A stretch of DNA of 12,021 bases from Euryarchaeota archaeon UBA258 (GCA_002502605.1 DAPR01000069.1:1-12021); one strand, 5' to 3'; positions 1-8,198 are shown, counted from the stretch's first letter. The notes: generated from the letters alone by a model not told the origin. Made by a program: numbers and translations.

Positions 1-269
1 TAAAGCATAGGGCATTCGAGCCTTAACACGGGGCTTCTTGTTGCGTCATGGGGTGAAAAAAATCAAATCAATTCTTGGGCGGGAGATTGCCAACTTGGAT
101 GCGTAAAGGAGGGCATGGACTTTCTCCCAGAGAGCATCGAGTCAAATTGAAAAAACATGAGATGGCATGTAAAGACGAATAAAACCGGTGAAACCTCTTT
201 TTTAGTTTCGTGTGCAGTACCCTACAGCACTTGATAAGGGAGAGGCGTGAGGGGGGAGTGGGTGTGGCG
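1..269. other. Non-coding leader region upstream of the suf operon
   Basis: No convincing gene lies here. One + frame is open from position 4 to a TGA at 148-150, but its only usable start is an ATG at 115, giving an 11-codon micro-ORF. A purine-rich AAGGAGGG (106-113) sits only 2 nt upstream of that ATG. A short inverted repeat, ACATG at 155-159 and CATGT at 166-170, and a T-rich tract at 197-204 lie between the micro-ORF and sufC. The stretch most likely holds the promoter and 5' leader of the suf operon. The boundary with whatever precedes the window is unknown. Confidence 0.5.
197..204 (+). promoter_or_regulatory. Possible TATA-like element of the suf operon
   Basis: The run CTTTTTTA, preceded by the purine-rich GGTGAAACC, is the most AT-rich block shortly upstream of sufC. 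In an archaeon it could act as a BRE/TATA pair, with transcription starting about 25 nt downstream (around 225-230) and a leader of about 40 nt before the ATG at 270. The match to the consensus TTTATATA is poor, so this is a weak, position-based call. Confidence 0.25.
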
Positions 270-1013
270 ATGAGCGAAGAGATGTTGCGGGTTGAAAATC
301 TTCATGTGAGCGTCGAAGGAACTTCGATCATCAAGGGGCTCAATCTGACCATCCATCGAGGTGAAATCCATGTCATCATGGGTCGGAACGGAGCCGGTAA
401 GTCCACCCTCGCAAACGTCGTTATGGGCCACCCAGCCTACGAAATCACCCAAGGGACAATCCACTTCCAGGGCCAACCGTTGGAAGAATTAGCGGTCTTT
501 GAACGGGCAAGAGCGGGTATGTTCCTCTCGTTCCAATACCCCGCAGTCATCCCTGGTGTTCAAGTTGGAACCTTCCTGAAGAAGTCGGTTGCCTCTGTTC
601 GAGACGATCCTCCAAAGGGCCGCGCCTTCCGAAAAGAACTCAACGGTGCAATGGCGGAACTGGAGATGGACAAAAGTTTCCTCTCCCGCTATGTCAATGA
701 CGGCTTCAGCGGCGGAGAGAAAAAGCGTTTAGAAATTTTGCAAATGTTGCTTCTCAAGCCAAACCTAGCCTTGCTGGATGAAACCGATTCCGGACTCGAC
801 ATCGATGCTTTGCGCATTGTTTCCAAAGGCATCAACAAAATTGCACCAGAAGCAGGTTGCCTCATTATCACTCACTACCAACGGTTGTTGGACCATGTGA
901 AGCCTCACTTTGTTCACGCAATGATTGATGGCGCAATTGTCAAAACAGGTGGCCCTGAATTGGCATTAGAACTTGAAGAGCGCGGCTATGATTGGCTCGA
1001 CGTTGCAGCATGA
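270..1013 (+). CDS. sufC: SufC, ABC-type ATPase of the SufBCD Fe-S scaffold
   Basis: SufC is the cytosolic ABC ATPase that drives conformational change in the SufBCD complex during Fe-S cluster assembly. It is not a transporter. In the 247-aa protein the Walker A motif GRNGAGKST is at about residues 38-46, the ABC signature SGGEKKR starts at about 147, and the Walker B/catalytic pair LLDET has D170 and E171, followed by SGLDIDAL, a sequence typical of SufC. The switch His is at about 202 (ITHYQ). Length matches the family (about 250 aa). The frame is open back to a GTG at 210, but homology begins only after the ATG at 270, and a G-rich stretch GGGGGGAG (251-258) precedes it. An ATG at 282 is the alternative. 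It is the first gene of the suf operon, 6 bp from sufB, and the sufB Shine-Dalgarno GAGGTGA overlaps its stop codon. Confidence 0.96.
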   Translation: MSEEMLRVENLHVSVEGTSIIKGLNLTIHRGEIHVIMGRNGAGKSTLANVVMGHPAYEITQGTIHFQGQPLEELAVFERARAGMFLSFQYPAVIPGVQVGTFLKKSVASVRDDPPKGRAFRKELNGAMAELEMDKSFLSRYVNDGFSGGEKKRLEILQMLLLKPNLALLDETDSGLDIDALRIVSKGINKIAPEAGCLIITHYQRLLDHVKPHFVHAMIDGAIVKTGGPELALELEERGYDWLDVAA

Positions 1014-1019
1014 GGTGAG

Positions 1020-2429
1020 ATGATGAGTGAGGAAGCATTCGAAGCAGTTGGCGATTATCGCTATGGATTCCACGACCCCGAAAACGCCACGATTAGGTTC
1101 GATAAAGGCCTCTCGGAGCAGGTTGTCCGTGACATTTCAGCATTGAAAAATGAGCCCGAATGGATGACTGACCTCAGGGTCAAAGCATACCGTCATTTCG
1201 AGGCCCGTGCGATGCCAGATTGGGGCAATTGCAACTTGCTTGAGTCGATCAACTTCGAGAACGTCACCTACTTCCTTCGCTCTTCTGACAAAACTGAAAA
1301 GAATTGGGATGATGTACCTGACGACATCAAGAACACATTCAATCGCTTAGGCATTCCCGAAGCAGAACAGAAGTGGCTTGGTGGCGTGACTGCTCAGTAT
1401 GAATCGGAAGCAGTTTACCATTCAATCCGTGAAGATCTAGAAGAGCAGGGCGTCATTTTCCTTGACATGGACACGGGATTGAAAACTCATCCTGAATTGG
1501 TCAAGAAATTCTTCGGCACCGTCGTTCCTCACAGCGATAATAAATTCTCAGCGCTCAACACGGCCGTTTGGTCTGGCGGTTCGTTCATCTATGTTCCAAA
1601 GGGAATCCATGTGGAAATGCCGGTTCAAGCCTACTTCCGAATCAATGCGAAAAACATGGGTCAATTCGAACGCACCCTGATCATCGCAGATGAAGGCAGC
1701 TCCATTCACTATGTGGAAGGCTGCACAGCCCCAAGCTACTCAACAGACTCACTCCATTCGGCAGTGGTCGAATTGATTGCCATGGAAGGTGCAAAAATAC
1801 GATACTCTACAGTTCAAAACTGGTCCAGTAACGTCTACAACCTCGTTACAAAGCGAGGTGTTGCTCACAAGAATGCAACCGTGGAATGGGTCGACGGTAA
1901 CATTGGCTCAAAATTAACCATGAAGTACCCATCCGTTCTTCTCAAAGGGGAAGGAGCGCATGCTGAGGTGATTTCGGTGGCTTATGCAGGAGACGGTCAA
2001 CACCAAGATACAGGCGCTAAAGTGCACCATTTGGCACCAAACACAACCTCCAACATCCTCTCGAAATCGATTTCCAAGAACGGCGGACGCTCGTCTTACC
2101 GTGGAATGCTACAGGTGATGCCAAAATCATCTGGGTGCCGATCAAAAGTTGTTTGTGATGCCCTCATTTTGGATGAATCCTCCCGCTCCGACACCTACCC
2201 GACAATGGAAATCGGAAATTCGACGGCAGACCTCGAACATGAAGCAAGCGTTTCCAAAGTTTCAGGTGATCAGTTGTTCTATCTCATGAGTCGCGGCTTT
2301 ACCGAAGAAGAAGCAATGGGTCTCATCGTGAACGGATTCTTTGAACCCTTTACTCGAGAGTTGCCAATGGAATATGCAGTTGAACTCAACAAGCTCTTGG
2401 AATTGGAGATGGAGGGGTCCATTGGATGA
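1020..2429 (+). CDS. sufB: SufB, Fe-S cluster scaffold subunit
   Basis: SufB is the beta-helical scaffold subunit that receives persulfide sulfur and builds the nascent cluster with SufC and SufD. The 469-aa length fits the family. The core contains the characteristic run from about residue 155 ([21 protein letters not shown]), the IYVPKG segment and the VEGCTAP segment. By family comparison the sulfur-accepting Cys equivalent to E. coli Cys405 is C379 (VVCDALIL), and the conserved EHEA His is H407. The C-terminus has the SufB/SufD signature QLFYLMSRG...IVNGFF. The start is ATG 1020, with ATG 1023 equally possible; GAGGTGA lies just upstream across the sufC stop. The stop overlaps the sufD start by 4 bp (ATGA), indicating translational coupling. 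Confidence 0.97.
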   Translation: MMSEEAFEAVGDYRYGFHDPENATIRFDKGLSEQVVRDISALKNEPEWMTDLRVKAYRHFEARAMPDWGNCNLLESINFENVTYFLRSSDKTEKNWDDVPDDIKNTFNRLGIPEAEQKWLGGVTAQYESEAVYHSIREDLEEQGVIFLDMDTGLKTHPELVKKFFGTVVPHSDNKFSALNTAVWSGGSFIYVPKGIHVEMPVQAYFRINAKNMGQFERTLIIADEGSSIHYVEGCTAPSYSTDSLHSAVVELIAMEGAKIRYSTVQNWSSNVYNLVTKRGVAHKNATVEWVDGNIGSKLTMKYPSVLLKGEGAHAEVISVAYAGDGQHQDTGAKVHHLAPNTTSNILSKSISKNGGRSSYRGMLQVMPKSSGCRSKVVCDALILDESSRSDTYPTMEIGNSTADLEHEASVSKVSGDQLFYLMSRGFTEEEAMGLIVNGFFEPFTRELPMEYAVELNKLLELEMEGSIG

Positions 2430-3460
2430 GTTATCAACAAATGGCAGTCCCTCCGCGTTCGGCTCATTTGTGGCGGTATACTCCTTGGCCCCGAATCCAT
2501 CCAACGAAAGTTGAGGAACTCCCCGATGCAGATGGCATTTCGTTCACTGTTGAAGGACATGATGAAGCATCCTTCACCCGCGCAGACACTTCTGCAGACA
2601 TTGCGCGTGTTTTCCTCAAAGAACTCAAAGGTTCCTCGCAACGGTTGAACATCAACGGCACGGGCGAAACAATTCATGTTCACGCTCGAGCCTCTGGCCA
2701 CATTGCAGTTGGCCATCTTGACCTCAACGTCAAAGGGGACGCAACCGTTTTGGTTCACTTGACTGGAGAATCAGGATGGTGTGGCCTTCACATCACGGGC
2801 ACTGTGCATCCAAATGCAAATCTCGGCTTCGGATTCATCAACGAACTCGATGCCAACACCAAACTTCTGCGATGCGATGACTGGATTGTTGAGCGTGATG
2901 CTTCGTTTGAAAGCGCTACCCTTTCGGTTGGTGGCTTCAATTGCAAATCCGATTTGCGCACCACCCTCAACGGCACTGGCTCATCAATTCGCCAAGCCGT
3001 CACCGCACACGGTCAAGGTGCTCGGCATGACGATCATCACATCGAAATCCACCACCTCCACGGACATACAGACTCTGATTTGGTGACCAATGCCGCTTGC
3101 TCAGGAAGCAGCCACTTCGTCGCCACAGGTTTGTTGACCATTGCGGAAGGTGCTGATGGTTCAGATGCTGGACAGGTGTTCCGGAATCTCTTGCTCTCAG
3201 AAAAAGCCCGAGCCGAAGCAATTCCCGAGCTCGAAGTTTTGGCCGATGATGTCTCTGCTGCACACGGGGCCGCCAGCGCCCCGATCGATCCTTCTCAACT
3301 GCATTACCTGATGTCTCGTGGTCTCAGCCTTGAAGAATCAGAATCAATGATCGTCAACGGCTTCCTTATTGATGCGTTTTCAAATCTAAAGAATGACGCC
3401 TTGACCGAACAGGTACGCACACGGTTGACGGTGCACCTTGAATGTGAACTTAAGCGGTGA
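2426..3460 (+). CDS. sufD: SufD, Fe-S scaffold partner subunit
   Basis: SufD is the SufB paralogue that completes the SufBC2D complex and is linked in bacteria to iron entry during cluster formation. At 344 aa it is shorter than the roughly 420-aa enterobacterial protein, with a reduced N-terminal region. It starts with the aromatic [10 protein letters not shown] segment common near SufD N-termini. A beta-helix region follows, rich in His ([18 protein letters not shown] at about 195-212). The family histidine corresponding to E. coli SufD His360 is H280, in AAHGA. The C-terminal QLHYLMSRG...MIVNGFL closely mirrors SufB. It overlaps sufB by 4 bp; sufS begins 4 bp after its stop. Confidence 0.94.
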   Translation: MSYQQMAVPPRSAHLWRYTPWPRIHPTKVEELPDADGISFTVEGHDEASFTRADTSADIARVFLKELKGSSQRLNINGTGETIHVHARASGHIAVGHLDLNVKGDATVLVHLTGESGWCGLHITGTVHPNANLGFGFINELDANTKLLRCDDWIVERDASFESATLSVGGFNCKSDLRTTLNGTGSSIRQAVTAHGQGARHDDHHIEIHHLHGHTDSDLVTNAACSGSSHFVATGLLTIAEGADGSDAGQVFRNLLLSEKARAEAIPELEVLADDVSAAHGAASAPIDPSQLHYLMSRGLSLEESESMIVNGFLIDAFSNLKNDALTEQVRTRLTVHLECELKR

Positions 3461-3464
3461 TTGC

Positions 3465-4658
3465 ATGGCTTTGCGGGATGACTTTCCAATTCTTCAACGT
3501 CAGGTCCATGGCCACCCGTTGGTCTACCTCGACAATGCTGCAACCACTCAAAAACCTCAAGTTGTCATTGATGCGATGAACGATTATTACACTCAATCAA
3601 ACGCCAATGTCCACAGAGCAGTGCACACCTTGGCTGGCGAAGCAACCGATGGCTACGAAGGCTGCCGTACCAGGCTCAAGACATGGTTCAACGCTGAACG
3701 TGCCATCCTCACAAGCGGCACAACAGAGGCCATCAACTTGGTTGCGCACGCATGGGGTCGGGCCAACCTCACCAAAGACGACGCCATTGTACTGACGGAA
3801 ATGGAACATCATTCAGATATCGTTCCTTGGCAAATGTTAGCCGAAGAACGAGGCGTGGAAATTCGCTATGTTCCCGTGTTGGATGATTATTCATTGGACA
3901 TGGAAGTCTACGAAGCATCGCTCGAAGGCGCGAAGTTGGTCTGTGTTGTTCATACATCGAACGTCTTGGGGGTTCGAAACCCACTCGAAACCATCATTCA
4001 ACTCGCTCACGATGCCGGAGCCAAGGTCCTCATCGATGCCGCTCAAGGTGTTCCTCATGATCGCATTGATTTCGATGCATTTGGCCCTGATTTCATGGCT
4101 TTTTCCGCCCACAAAATGTGTGGTCCTACCGGAATTGGAGCCCTTTTAGTTCGGCCAGATGTCTTCGAGGAGATGGAACCCTTCATGGGCGGTGGAGATA
4201 TGATCCAGACGGTGACCATCGAGGGATCGACCTACCAAACGAATGAACATAAATTCGAAGCCGGAACGCCCAGAATCGCAGAAGCGATTGGTTGGGATGC
4301 CGCGCTTGGATGGATGGAACAATTGGACCTAAAACATGAACACAAACGCCTGCTCGAAATAGCGAGGTACACGGCCAAGGAACTGCGCTCGCTCGGTATG
4401 ACAGTGTACGGTCGCCATGACGATCAAGACAGTGCAGTTGTTTCTTTTTTGCACCCTACTCTTCACAGCGAAGACCTTGCACATTTGCTCGATGCGGTAG
4501 GATTCGCAGTTCGCACGGGCCATCACTGCGCTCAACCATTGTTGACCCGACTCGGAATCTCAAGCACCGTAAGAGCATCATTTTACTTTTACAACACCAT
4601 GGACGAAGCGAAATCCTTTGTCGCTCAAGTCAAGAAAATTTTGGAGCGGTTTGCATGA
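3465..4658 (+). CDS. sufS: SufS, PLP-dependent group II cysteine desulfurase
   Basis: SufS converts L-cysteine to L-alanine and leaves a persulfide on its active-site Cys for transfer to SufE. The 397-aa protein is a fold-type I, class V aminotransferase relative of usual length. Visible motifs are YLDNAATTQKP near the N-terminus, TSGTTEAINLV, the PLP Schiff-base lysine K217 in FSAHKMCGPTG, and catalytic C355 in RTGHHCAQP. The RASFYFYNT segment near the C-terminus is the RxSFxxYN motif of group II desulfurases. The frame extends upstream to a TTG at 3438, but the ATG at 3465 has GGTGA 4 nt upstream and gives the canonical MALRDDFPIL start. It lies between sufD and sufE and overlaps sufE by 4 bp. 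Its PLP could come from the pathway that includes the pdxT product in this window. Confidence 0.97.
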   Translation: MALRDDFPILQRQVHGHPLVYLDNAATTQKPQVVIDAMNDYYTQSNANVHRAVHTLAGEATDGYEGCRTRLKTWFNAERAILTSGTTEAINLVAHAWGRANLTKDDAIVLTEMEHHSDIVPWQMLAEERGVEIRYVPVLDDYSLDMEVYEASLEGAKLVCVVHTSNVLGVRNPLETIIQLAHDAGAKVLIDAAQGVPHDRIDFDAFGPDFMAFSAHKMCGPTGIGALLVRPDVFEEMEPFMGGGDMIQTVTIEGSTYQTNEHKFEAGTPRIAEAIGWDAALGWMEQLDLKHEHKRLLEIARYTAKELRSLGMTVYGRHDDQDSAVVSFLHPTLHSEDLAHLLDAVGFAVRTGHHCAQPLLTRLGISSTVRASFYFYNTMDEAKSFVAQVKKILERFA

Positions 4659-5068
4659 CATACCCAACTCAACTGGTTGAGTTAATCGAAGAATTTCAAG
4701 ACGTTGAAGACCAGATGGAACGGTTAGAAATGGTCTTTGAAATGGCGGATGAAGTCGTTGTCCTCCCCGTTGATTCATGGAGCGACACCACACGGATCGT
4801 CGGTTGTCAATCAGAAGCCCATGTTTATGTTGTTCTCCAAGAAGGAAAAGTTTTGATCTCTGGTGGCGCAGATTCACAACTGGTTCAGGGTCTAATGGGA
4901 ATTCTTACGATTGCGATTAACGGCAGTGCCCCTGCCCAAGCATTGTTGCTTTCCCCTGACTTTGCTCAGGAAATGGGGGTTTTGAACTCCCTTTCACCGA
5001 GTCGTTCCAATGGGTTTAGAAACATGTTCGATAAGGTCATGCTGGAAATCCGTGGTTTGGAGGCATAA
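4655..5068 (+). CDS. sufE: SufE, sulfur-acceptor partner of SufS
   Basis: SufE takes the persulfide from SufS and passes it to SufB. The 137-aa length is typical. The acceptor cysteine is C51 in IVGCQSEAHVYV, matching the family VxGCQS motif and the numbering of E. coli SufE Cys51. Later family signatures are the GGADSQLVQGLMGIL segment, which corresponds to SDAxIVxGLxAIL, and LSPSRSNGF. The ATG overlaps the sufS stop (ATGA, 4655-4658), and GGAG about 9 nt upstream could serve as a ribosome binding site. The stop TAA shares one base with the next gene. SufE is common in bacteria and patchy in archaea, which suggests the operon or part of it was acquired laterally; this is an inference, not tested by phylogeny. 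Confidence 0.93.
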   Translation: MTYPTQLVELIEEFQDVEDQMERLEMVFEMADEVVVLPVDSWSDTTRIVGCQSEAHVYVVLQEGKVLISGGADSQLVQGLMGILTIAINGSAPAQALLLSPDFAQEMGVLNSLSPSRSNGFRNMFDKVMLEIRGLEA

Positions 5069-5388
5069 TGATGGTCGAAAAAGAAGAAGTTATGCACCAT
5101 TTGGACGAAGTTGAAGACCCCGAATTGGAACTTTCCATTGTCGAATTAGGTCTTGTTTATGATGTCCGTTTCGAATCAAAAGACGAGGGCCTTCATGCTG
5201 AAATCGATCTCACGCTCACTTCTCCGGGGTGCCCTGCAGCTCCGGAAATCATGGCTGCAACTCACCGGGCCGCACTGCTGACTGAAGGACTCAATTCAGT
5301 TCACATCAATCTCGTTTGGTCACCACGCTGGGACCCAAAAATCCACGCTACTGAAGACGCCCGAATGGACATGGGCATCTGGGATTGA
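5068..5388 (+). CDS. sufT: SufT/MIP18-like DUF59 Fe-S maturation protein
   Basis: This is a small single-domain MIP18/DUF59 protein of 106 aa. The family includes SufT, PaaD and eukaryotic CIA2, which help mature or deliver Fe-S clusters. Visible motifs are DPELELSIVELGLVY (residues 17-31), the usual DPExxxxIVxLGLVY signature, and the conserved cysteine C55 in LTSPGCPAAPEI. The C-terminal WSPRWDP segment also resembles family members. The ATG at 5068 overlaps the sufE stop by one base. A strong GGAGG at 5059-5063 fits ATG 5071 slightly better (7-nt spacing versus 4), so the first Met may be extra. It is the last gene of the suf operon and ends 2 bp from the stop of the convergent GTPase gene, leaving no room for a separate terminator. 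The family is clear; the specific client is not. Confidence 0.88.
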   Translation: MMVEKEEVMHHLDEVEDPELELSIVELGLVYDVRFESKDEGLHAEIDLTLTSPGCPAAPEIMAATHRAALLTEGLNSVHINLVWSPRWDPKIHATEDARMDMGIWD

Positions 5389-5390
5389 TT

Positions 5391-6506
5391 TCACCGCTTC
5401 ACAACGATGGTGACTAAATCACCATCTTTGAGCAGGTGGTCGAGGCCAACACGTTGCCAATCGAATTTAGCACTCGGGCCTTTGACTCGAGCGTATCTGA
5501 ATTTCCTCACGAAATCCCTGTGCAGCTGGTTACAGATGTGTTCGACGGTTGAATCGTCTTTCACGATCAGGGGCTCCTCCAAATCTGCCTCTTGACCTTG
5601 AGGCTTCAAAAACACCCTCATGAACCCTAAGTTGTCGTAGATGAAATCCTTGAGTTCATCCAATCCAATTCCCTTGAATGCAGAAATTCTCATCACTGGC
5701 CAATCCTCGGGAAGATTTGAACGAGCGTGCACCAATTCTTCTTCGGTAGCGATGTCAATTTTGTTGATGGCAATCACTGCTTTTTCGTAAATCCGATTTT
5801 GAGCTAAACAGTCAACAATTTGTTCGGCAGTGGTGTCGTTTCGTAAGGTTACAATCGCTGAGGTAAAGCCAAACGAGCGAATGATGTCCCCCATATCTTC
5901 GTTGGTAAGGTGAGTTTGTTCAACGGTTGTTCGAACATCAATTCCGCCTCTCTCTGTTCGTTTGATGAACACTGGGGGTCGAGTCTCATTCAACCTCAAC
6001 CCAGCGTTGTGTAATTCTCTGTGAAGGACATTGAAGTGAGCGTCTTGGAACGGGTCGACAATGTAGAGCACCATGTCTGCGCTGCGAATCACGTTGAGGA
6101 TTTCTCGACCGCGACCTTTTCCTTCCGCAGCACCTTTGATCAATCCAGGTAAATCCAAAATCTGGATTTTAGCACCACGGTGTTCCATAACACCGGGGAT
6201 GCAGGTGAGGGTGGTAAAGGCATAGCCTGCTGCCTCAGAGTGAGCGTCAGTGACTTGCGAAATCAGTGTGGATTTACCAACCGATGGGAACCCTACGAGT
6301 GCGACGGTTGCATCACCTGATTTCTTCACTTCAAACCCTTTGCCACCACCGCTGGCTTTCGAGTGAGCGTGGGCTTTTTCTTCCTTGATTTTCAACTGCG
6401 CGATTTTCGCCTTCAGTTTGCCTATGTGGGCGTTTGTAGCCTTGTTTTTCTGGGTCTTGTCGATCTCGGCGCGAATCAAATCGATTTGCTCCTTAATCGT
6501 GGCCAC
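5391..6506 (-). CDS. DRG-family Obg-like GTPase with TGS domain
   Basis: This is a developmentally-regulated-GTP-binding (DRG) type GTPase, the archaeal/eukaryotic branch of the Obg group, associated in eukaryotes with translating ribosomes. The 371-aa protein has a Lys-rich coiled N-terminus (about 1-50), a Gly-rich linker, and the G domain: G1 GFPSVGKST (72-80), G2-region TTLTC (98-102), G3 DLPG (118-121), G4 NKID (248-251) and G5 SAFKG (275-279). The C-terminal 75 residues form a TGS domain ending DGDLVTIVVKR. The frame extends upstream to an ATG at 6542, but I prefer the GTG at 6504-6506. GGAGG lies 8 nt upstream of it, and the resulting N-terminus MATIKEQIDLIRAEI fits the family better. 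It is a single minus-strand gene, divergent from the unknown gene at 6640 and convergent with the suf operon. Confidence 0.95.
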   Translation of the reverse strand: MATIKEQIDLIRAEIDKTQKNKATNAHIGKLKAKIAQLKIKEEKAHAHSKASGGGKGFEVKKSGDATVALVGFPSVGKSTLISQVTDAHSEAAGYAFTTLTCIPGVMEHRGAKIQILDLPGLIKGAAEGKGRGREILNVIRSADMVLYIVDPFQDAHFNVLHRELHNAGLRLNETRPPVFIKRTERGGIDVRTTVEQTHLTNEDMGDIIRSFGFTSAIVTLRNDTTAEQIVDCLAQNRIYEKAVIAINKIDIATEEELVHARSNLPEDWPVMRISAFKGIGLDELKDFIYDNLGFMRVFLKPQGQEADLEEPLIVKDDSTVEHICNQLHRDFVRKFRYARVKGPSAKFDWQRVGLDHLLKDGDLVTIVVKR

Positions 6507-6639
6507 AACAACACCCTCCAATCGCAACGGCGCGGCGCGCATTCTTCAATGCTGTTGCCTGTTCAAAAAAGCGAAAGGAGTTTCTTTCCACTCCTCAAAA
6601 GCCGATGGCATCAAACGGGTCGAAGGTTTGGAGTAAGTC

Positions 6640-7320
6640 ATGGGCCTTGAGTTGGTGCTTCTTTTAGTGAATCGTCCTGCGTTGCAAACGCTCGTAGATT
6701 TGTCATGGCAAGCCCTCTATTCGGGAATGGAAAAAGGAGAATTCCGCCACATCCGTCCGCCCGCTGATTCAAGGTTAAAACGACCTTTCGACATTGATGC
6801 TGAAGCAGAACTTCTCGATTGGATGGATACCTGCACCGTCGAAGGAGATCCAACCATCCTCGAGGGCCTCTCAAGTCTTCGTGACGGAGCGACAGGACTG
6901 CTCCATCTCATGCATTATGCGAGCCCTGGTTCATGGGAGGTCTGGGAAGGCCGCGCCTTCCTCTATCTCGATGTTGCCACCGGTAAACCAGTGCCTCATG
7001 TTGACGCTTTGTACAGTGAAGACACCTGGAATGAAACAACTCGCCGCCTTGCAGGTCTTCCCGAAGATGAGTTCGCTGAATCGGTTTGTCTTGATTGGAT
7101 GGATCGAAGAAAAGAACTTGGTGAAACCCTTGATGAGAAAGAGGACCCTAAAATTGTTCCAACCTATGAAGCGCATAACCGAGCCAGTCGGACACTTGTC
7201 CACGCCATCACCCGCTGGCTTGGAGAGCCTGCCCTTGTCGGCATCATCGGGCGTGAACACCTGCCTGCCAAGGAATGGGGGCATGGCCCGTGGAACCTTG
7301 AAGCGTTTCTAAAAGCCTGA
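6640..7320 (+). CDS. Uncharacterised 226-aa soluble protein
   Basis: I do not recognise this family. The protein is soluble-looking and mildly acidic, with no signal peptide, transmembrane segment or nucleotide-binding motif. The start has GGAG at 6630-6633 with a 6-nt spacing. Notable features are two LDWMD repeats (LLDWMDTC near residue 60 and CLDWMDRR near residue 150), a Trp-rich stretch GSWEVWEGRAFLYLDV near 98-113, and conserved-looking C-terminal HLPAKEWGHGPWNLEAF. Codon use resembles its neighbours. It leads a co-directional group with grpE (38 bp to the likely grpE ATG) and the 83-aa basic protein, so a protein-quality-control or stress link is possible but unproven. Confidence 0.8.
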   Translation: MGLELVLLLVNRPALQTLVDLSWQALYSGMEKGEFRHIRPPADSRLKRPFDIDAEAELLDWMDTCTVEGDPTILEGLSSLRDGATGLLHLMHYASPGSWEVWEGRAFLYLDVATGKPVPHVDALYSEDTWNETTRRLAGLPEDEFAESVCLDWMDRRKELGETLDEKEDPKIVPTYEAHNRASRTLVHAITRWLGEPALVGIIGREHLPAKEWGHGPWNLEAFLKA

Positions 7321-7358
7321 ACGAGGGGTTCAAAGACCACTTGATGCACGGTTGGTGC

Positions 7359-7907
7359 ATGAGCGAAGACGATGTTGTGGATGACGAAGTTCCAATCATC
7401 GAAGAAGGCATGGAAACGATGGACCTTGCGGAGGAGGTCGAAATCGAAATTGAGGACCCCTTGGATGTCGCCCTCGCTCGAGCAGAAACTGCTGAGAAAG
7501 AAATCGCATACAAGGACGCAGAAATACAGAATGTACGAAAGCGCCTCATGGCAGAGAAAGCAGAACTGATCCAATACAGTGGCATGGGTCTTGCCCGTCG
7601 AATGTTGACTGTTTTGAGCGATGTCGACCGAGCGCTTGCTAACGTTGGAGAAGACGATGAAGGCGTCTTAGCACAAGGTCTGCGTTTAACGAGAAATAAA
7701 ATGTGGCATGAACTCCAAGCAGATGGTGTCTTGGCGATTGAAGCCAAGGGGCAGAAATTTGATCCAGCAAAGATGGAGGCAATCACCACGATTCCAGCAT
7801 CAGAGGCGTTTGAGGCAGGCCACGTGGTGGATGTACTCGAGGCAGGCTACATGTACAAACAAAGGGTTCTCACCGCTGCACGGGTTGTTGTAGCCTCCGA
7901 AGATTGA
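7359..7907 (+). CDS. grpE: GrpE, nucleotide exchange factor for DnaK
   Basis: GrpE releases ADP from the Hsp70 chaperone DnaK and so resets its substrate cycle in the cytosol. The 182-aa protein has a strikingly acidic, probably disordered N-terminus (about residues 1-36). This is followed by the long coiled coil that mediates dimerisation (about 37-80) and the beta-wing head, with family signatures GQKFDPAKMEAI and the C-terminal GYMYKQRVLTAARVVVA, equivalent to GYxxxxRVLRxAxVxV. The frame runs back to TTG 7341 and ATG 7344; I chose ATG 7359 (MSEDDVV). A GAGGGG at 7323-7328 is too distant to decide, so ATG 7344 remains possible. No dnaK or dnaJ lies in the window. Confidence 0.92.
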   Translation: MSEDDVVDDEVPIIEEGMETMDLAEEVEIEIEDPLDVALARAETAEKEIAYKDAEIQNVRKRLMAEKAELIQYSGMGLARRMLTVLSDVDRALANVGEDDEGVLAQGLRLTRNKMWHELQADGVLAIEAKGQKFDPAKMEAITTIPASEAFEAGHVVDVLEAGYMYKQRVLTAARVVVASED

Positions 7908-7946
7908 GGAGCAAACCTTCATCAGCGATGGTGTGAATCGTGCATC

Positions 7947-8198
7947 ATGGTCAAGAAATTAGCAGGGAAGGCAGCAGGCGCCGCAAGCAAAGCGGCCAAA
8001 ACTGCTGCAAAAGAAGCCGCAGGGAGCATCAAACGAAACGTCGTTGATGAAGCCACGAAACCGCTCAAGGATGCAGCAAAGAAAAAAGTCACTGCACTTT
8101 CAGAATCCGTCAAAGCAAAGGCCGAGGCAAAGGTCCGAGATGTTGTCAAAGAACAAATCAAAAAGGATGCTAAAAAGAAAATCTTTGGCAAGAAGTGA
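7947..8198 (+). CDS. Small Lys/Ala-rich basic protein (histone H1-tail or LEA-like composition)
   Basis: This 83-aa protein contains 23 Lys, 2 Arg and 19 Ala against 9 acidic residues, a net charge of about +16. It has only one Phe, no Trp or Cys, and one Pro. The first 30 residues (KLAGKAAGAASKAAKTAAKE) resemble linker-histone tails. The rest alternates charged and small hydrophobic residues, as in an amphipathic helix, and ends KKKIFGKK. It could be a nucleic-acid-binding or chromatin-like protein, or a LEA-like stress protein; composition alone cannot decide. It follows grpE by 39 bp, and its TGA abuts the stop of the convergent NadM-like gene with no spacer. No strong Shine-Dalgarno is seen. 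Confidence 0.75.
   Translation: MVKKLAGKAAGAASKAAKTAAKEAAGSIKRNVVDEATKPLKDAAKKKVTALSESVKAKAEAKVRDVVKEQIKKDAKKKIFGKK

Noticed and set aside
53-106. GTG-initiated 17-codon frame (VKKIKSILGREIANLDA)
   Set aside because: It looks peptide-like but is too short, has no clear ribosome binding site, and nothing supports translation.
2279-2758. 159-aa minus-strand frame across the sufB/sufD junction
   Set aside because: It is antisense to two clear Suf proteins, with no recognisable motif.
3438-3464. Upstream TTG start for sufS
   Set aside because: It would overlap sufD and add nine non-homologous residues; ATG 3465 has a ribosome binding site and the canonical N-terminus.
6794-7312. 172-aa + strand frame inside the unknown gene
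   Set aside because: It is an out-of-frame shadow of 6640-7320, which has the better ribosome binding site and more natural protein composition. The choice is less certain than elsewhere because neither product is recognised.
7244-7789. 181-aa minus-strand open frame spanning the unknown gene and grpE
   Set aside because: It is Ser/Ala-rich, shows no domain, and lies opposite a confidently identified GrpE whose codon structure explains the open antisense frame.
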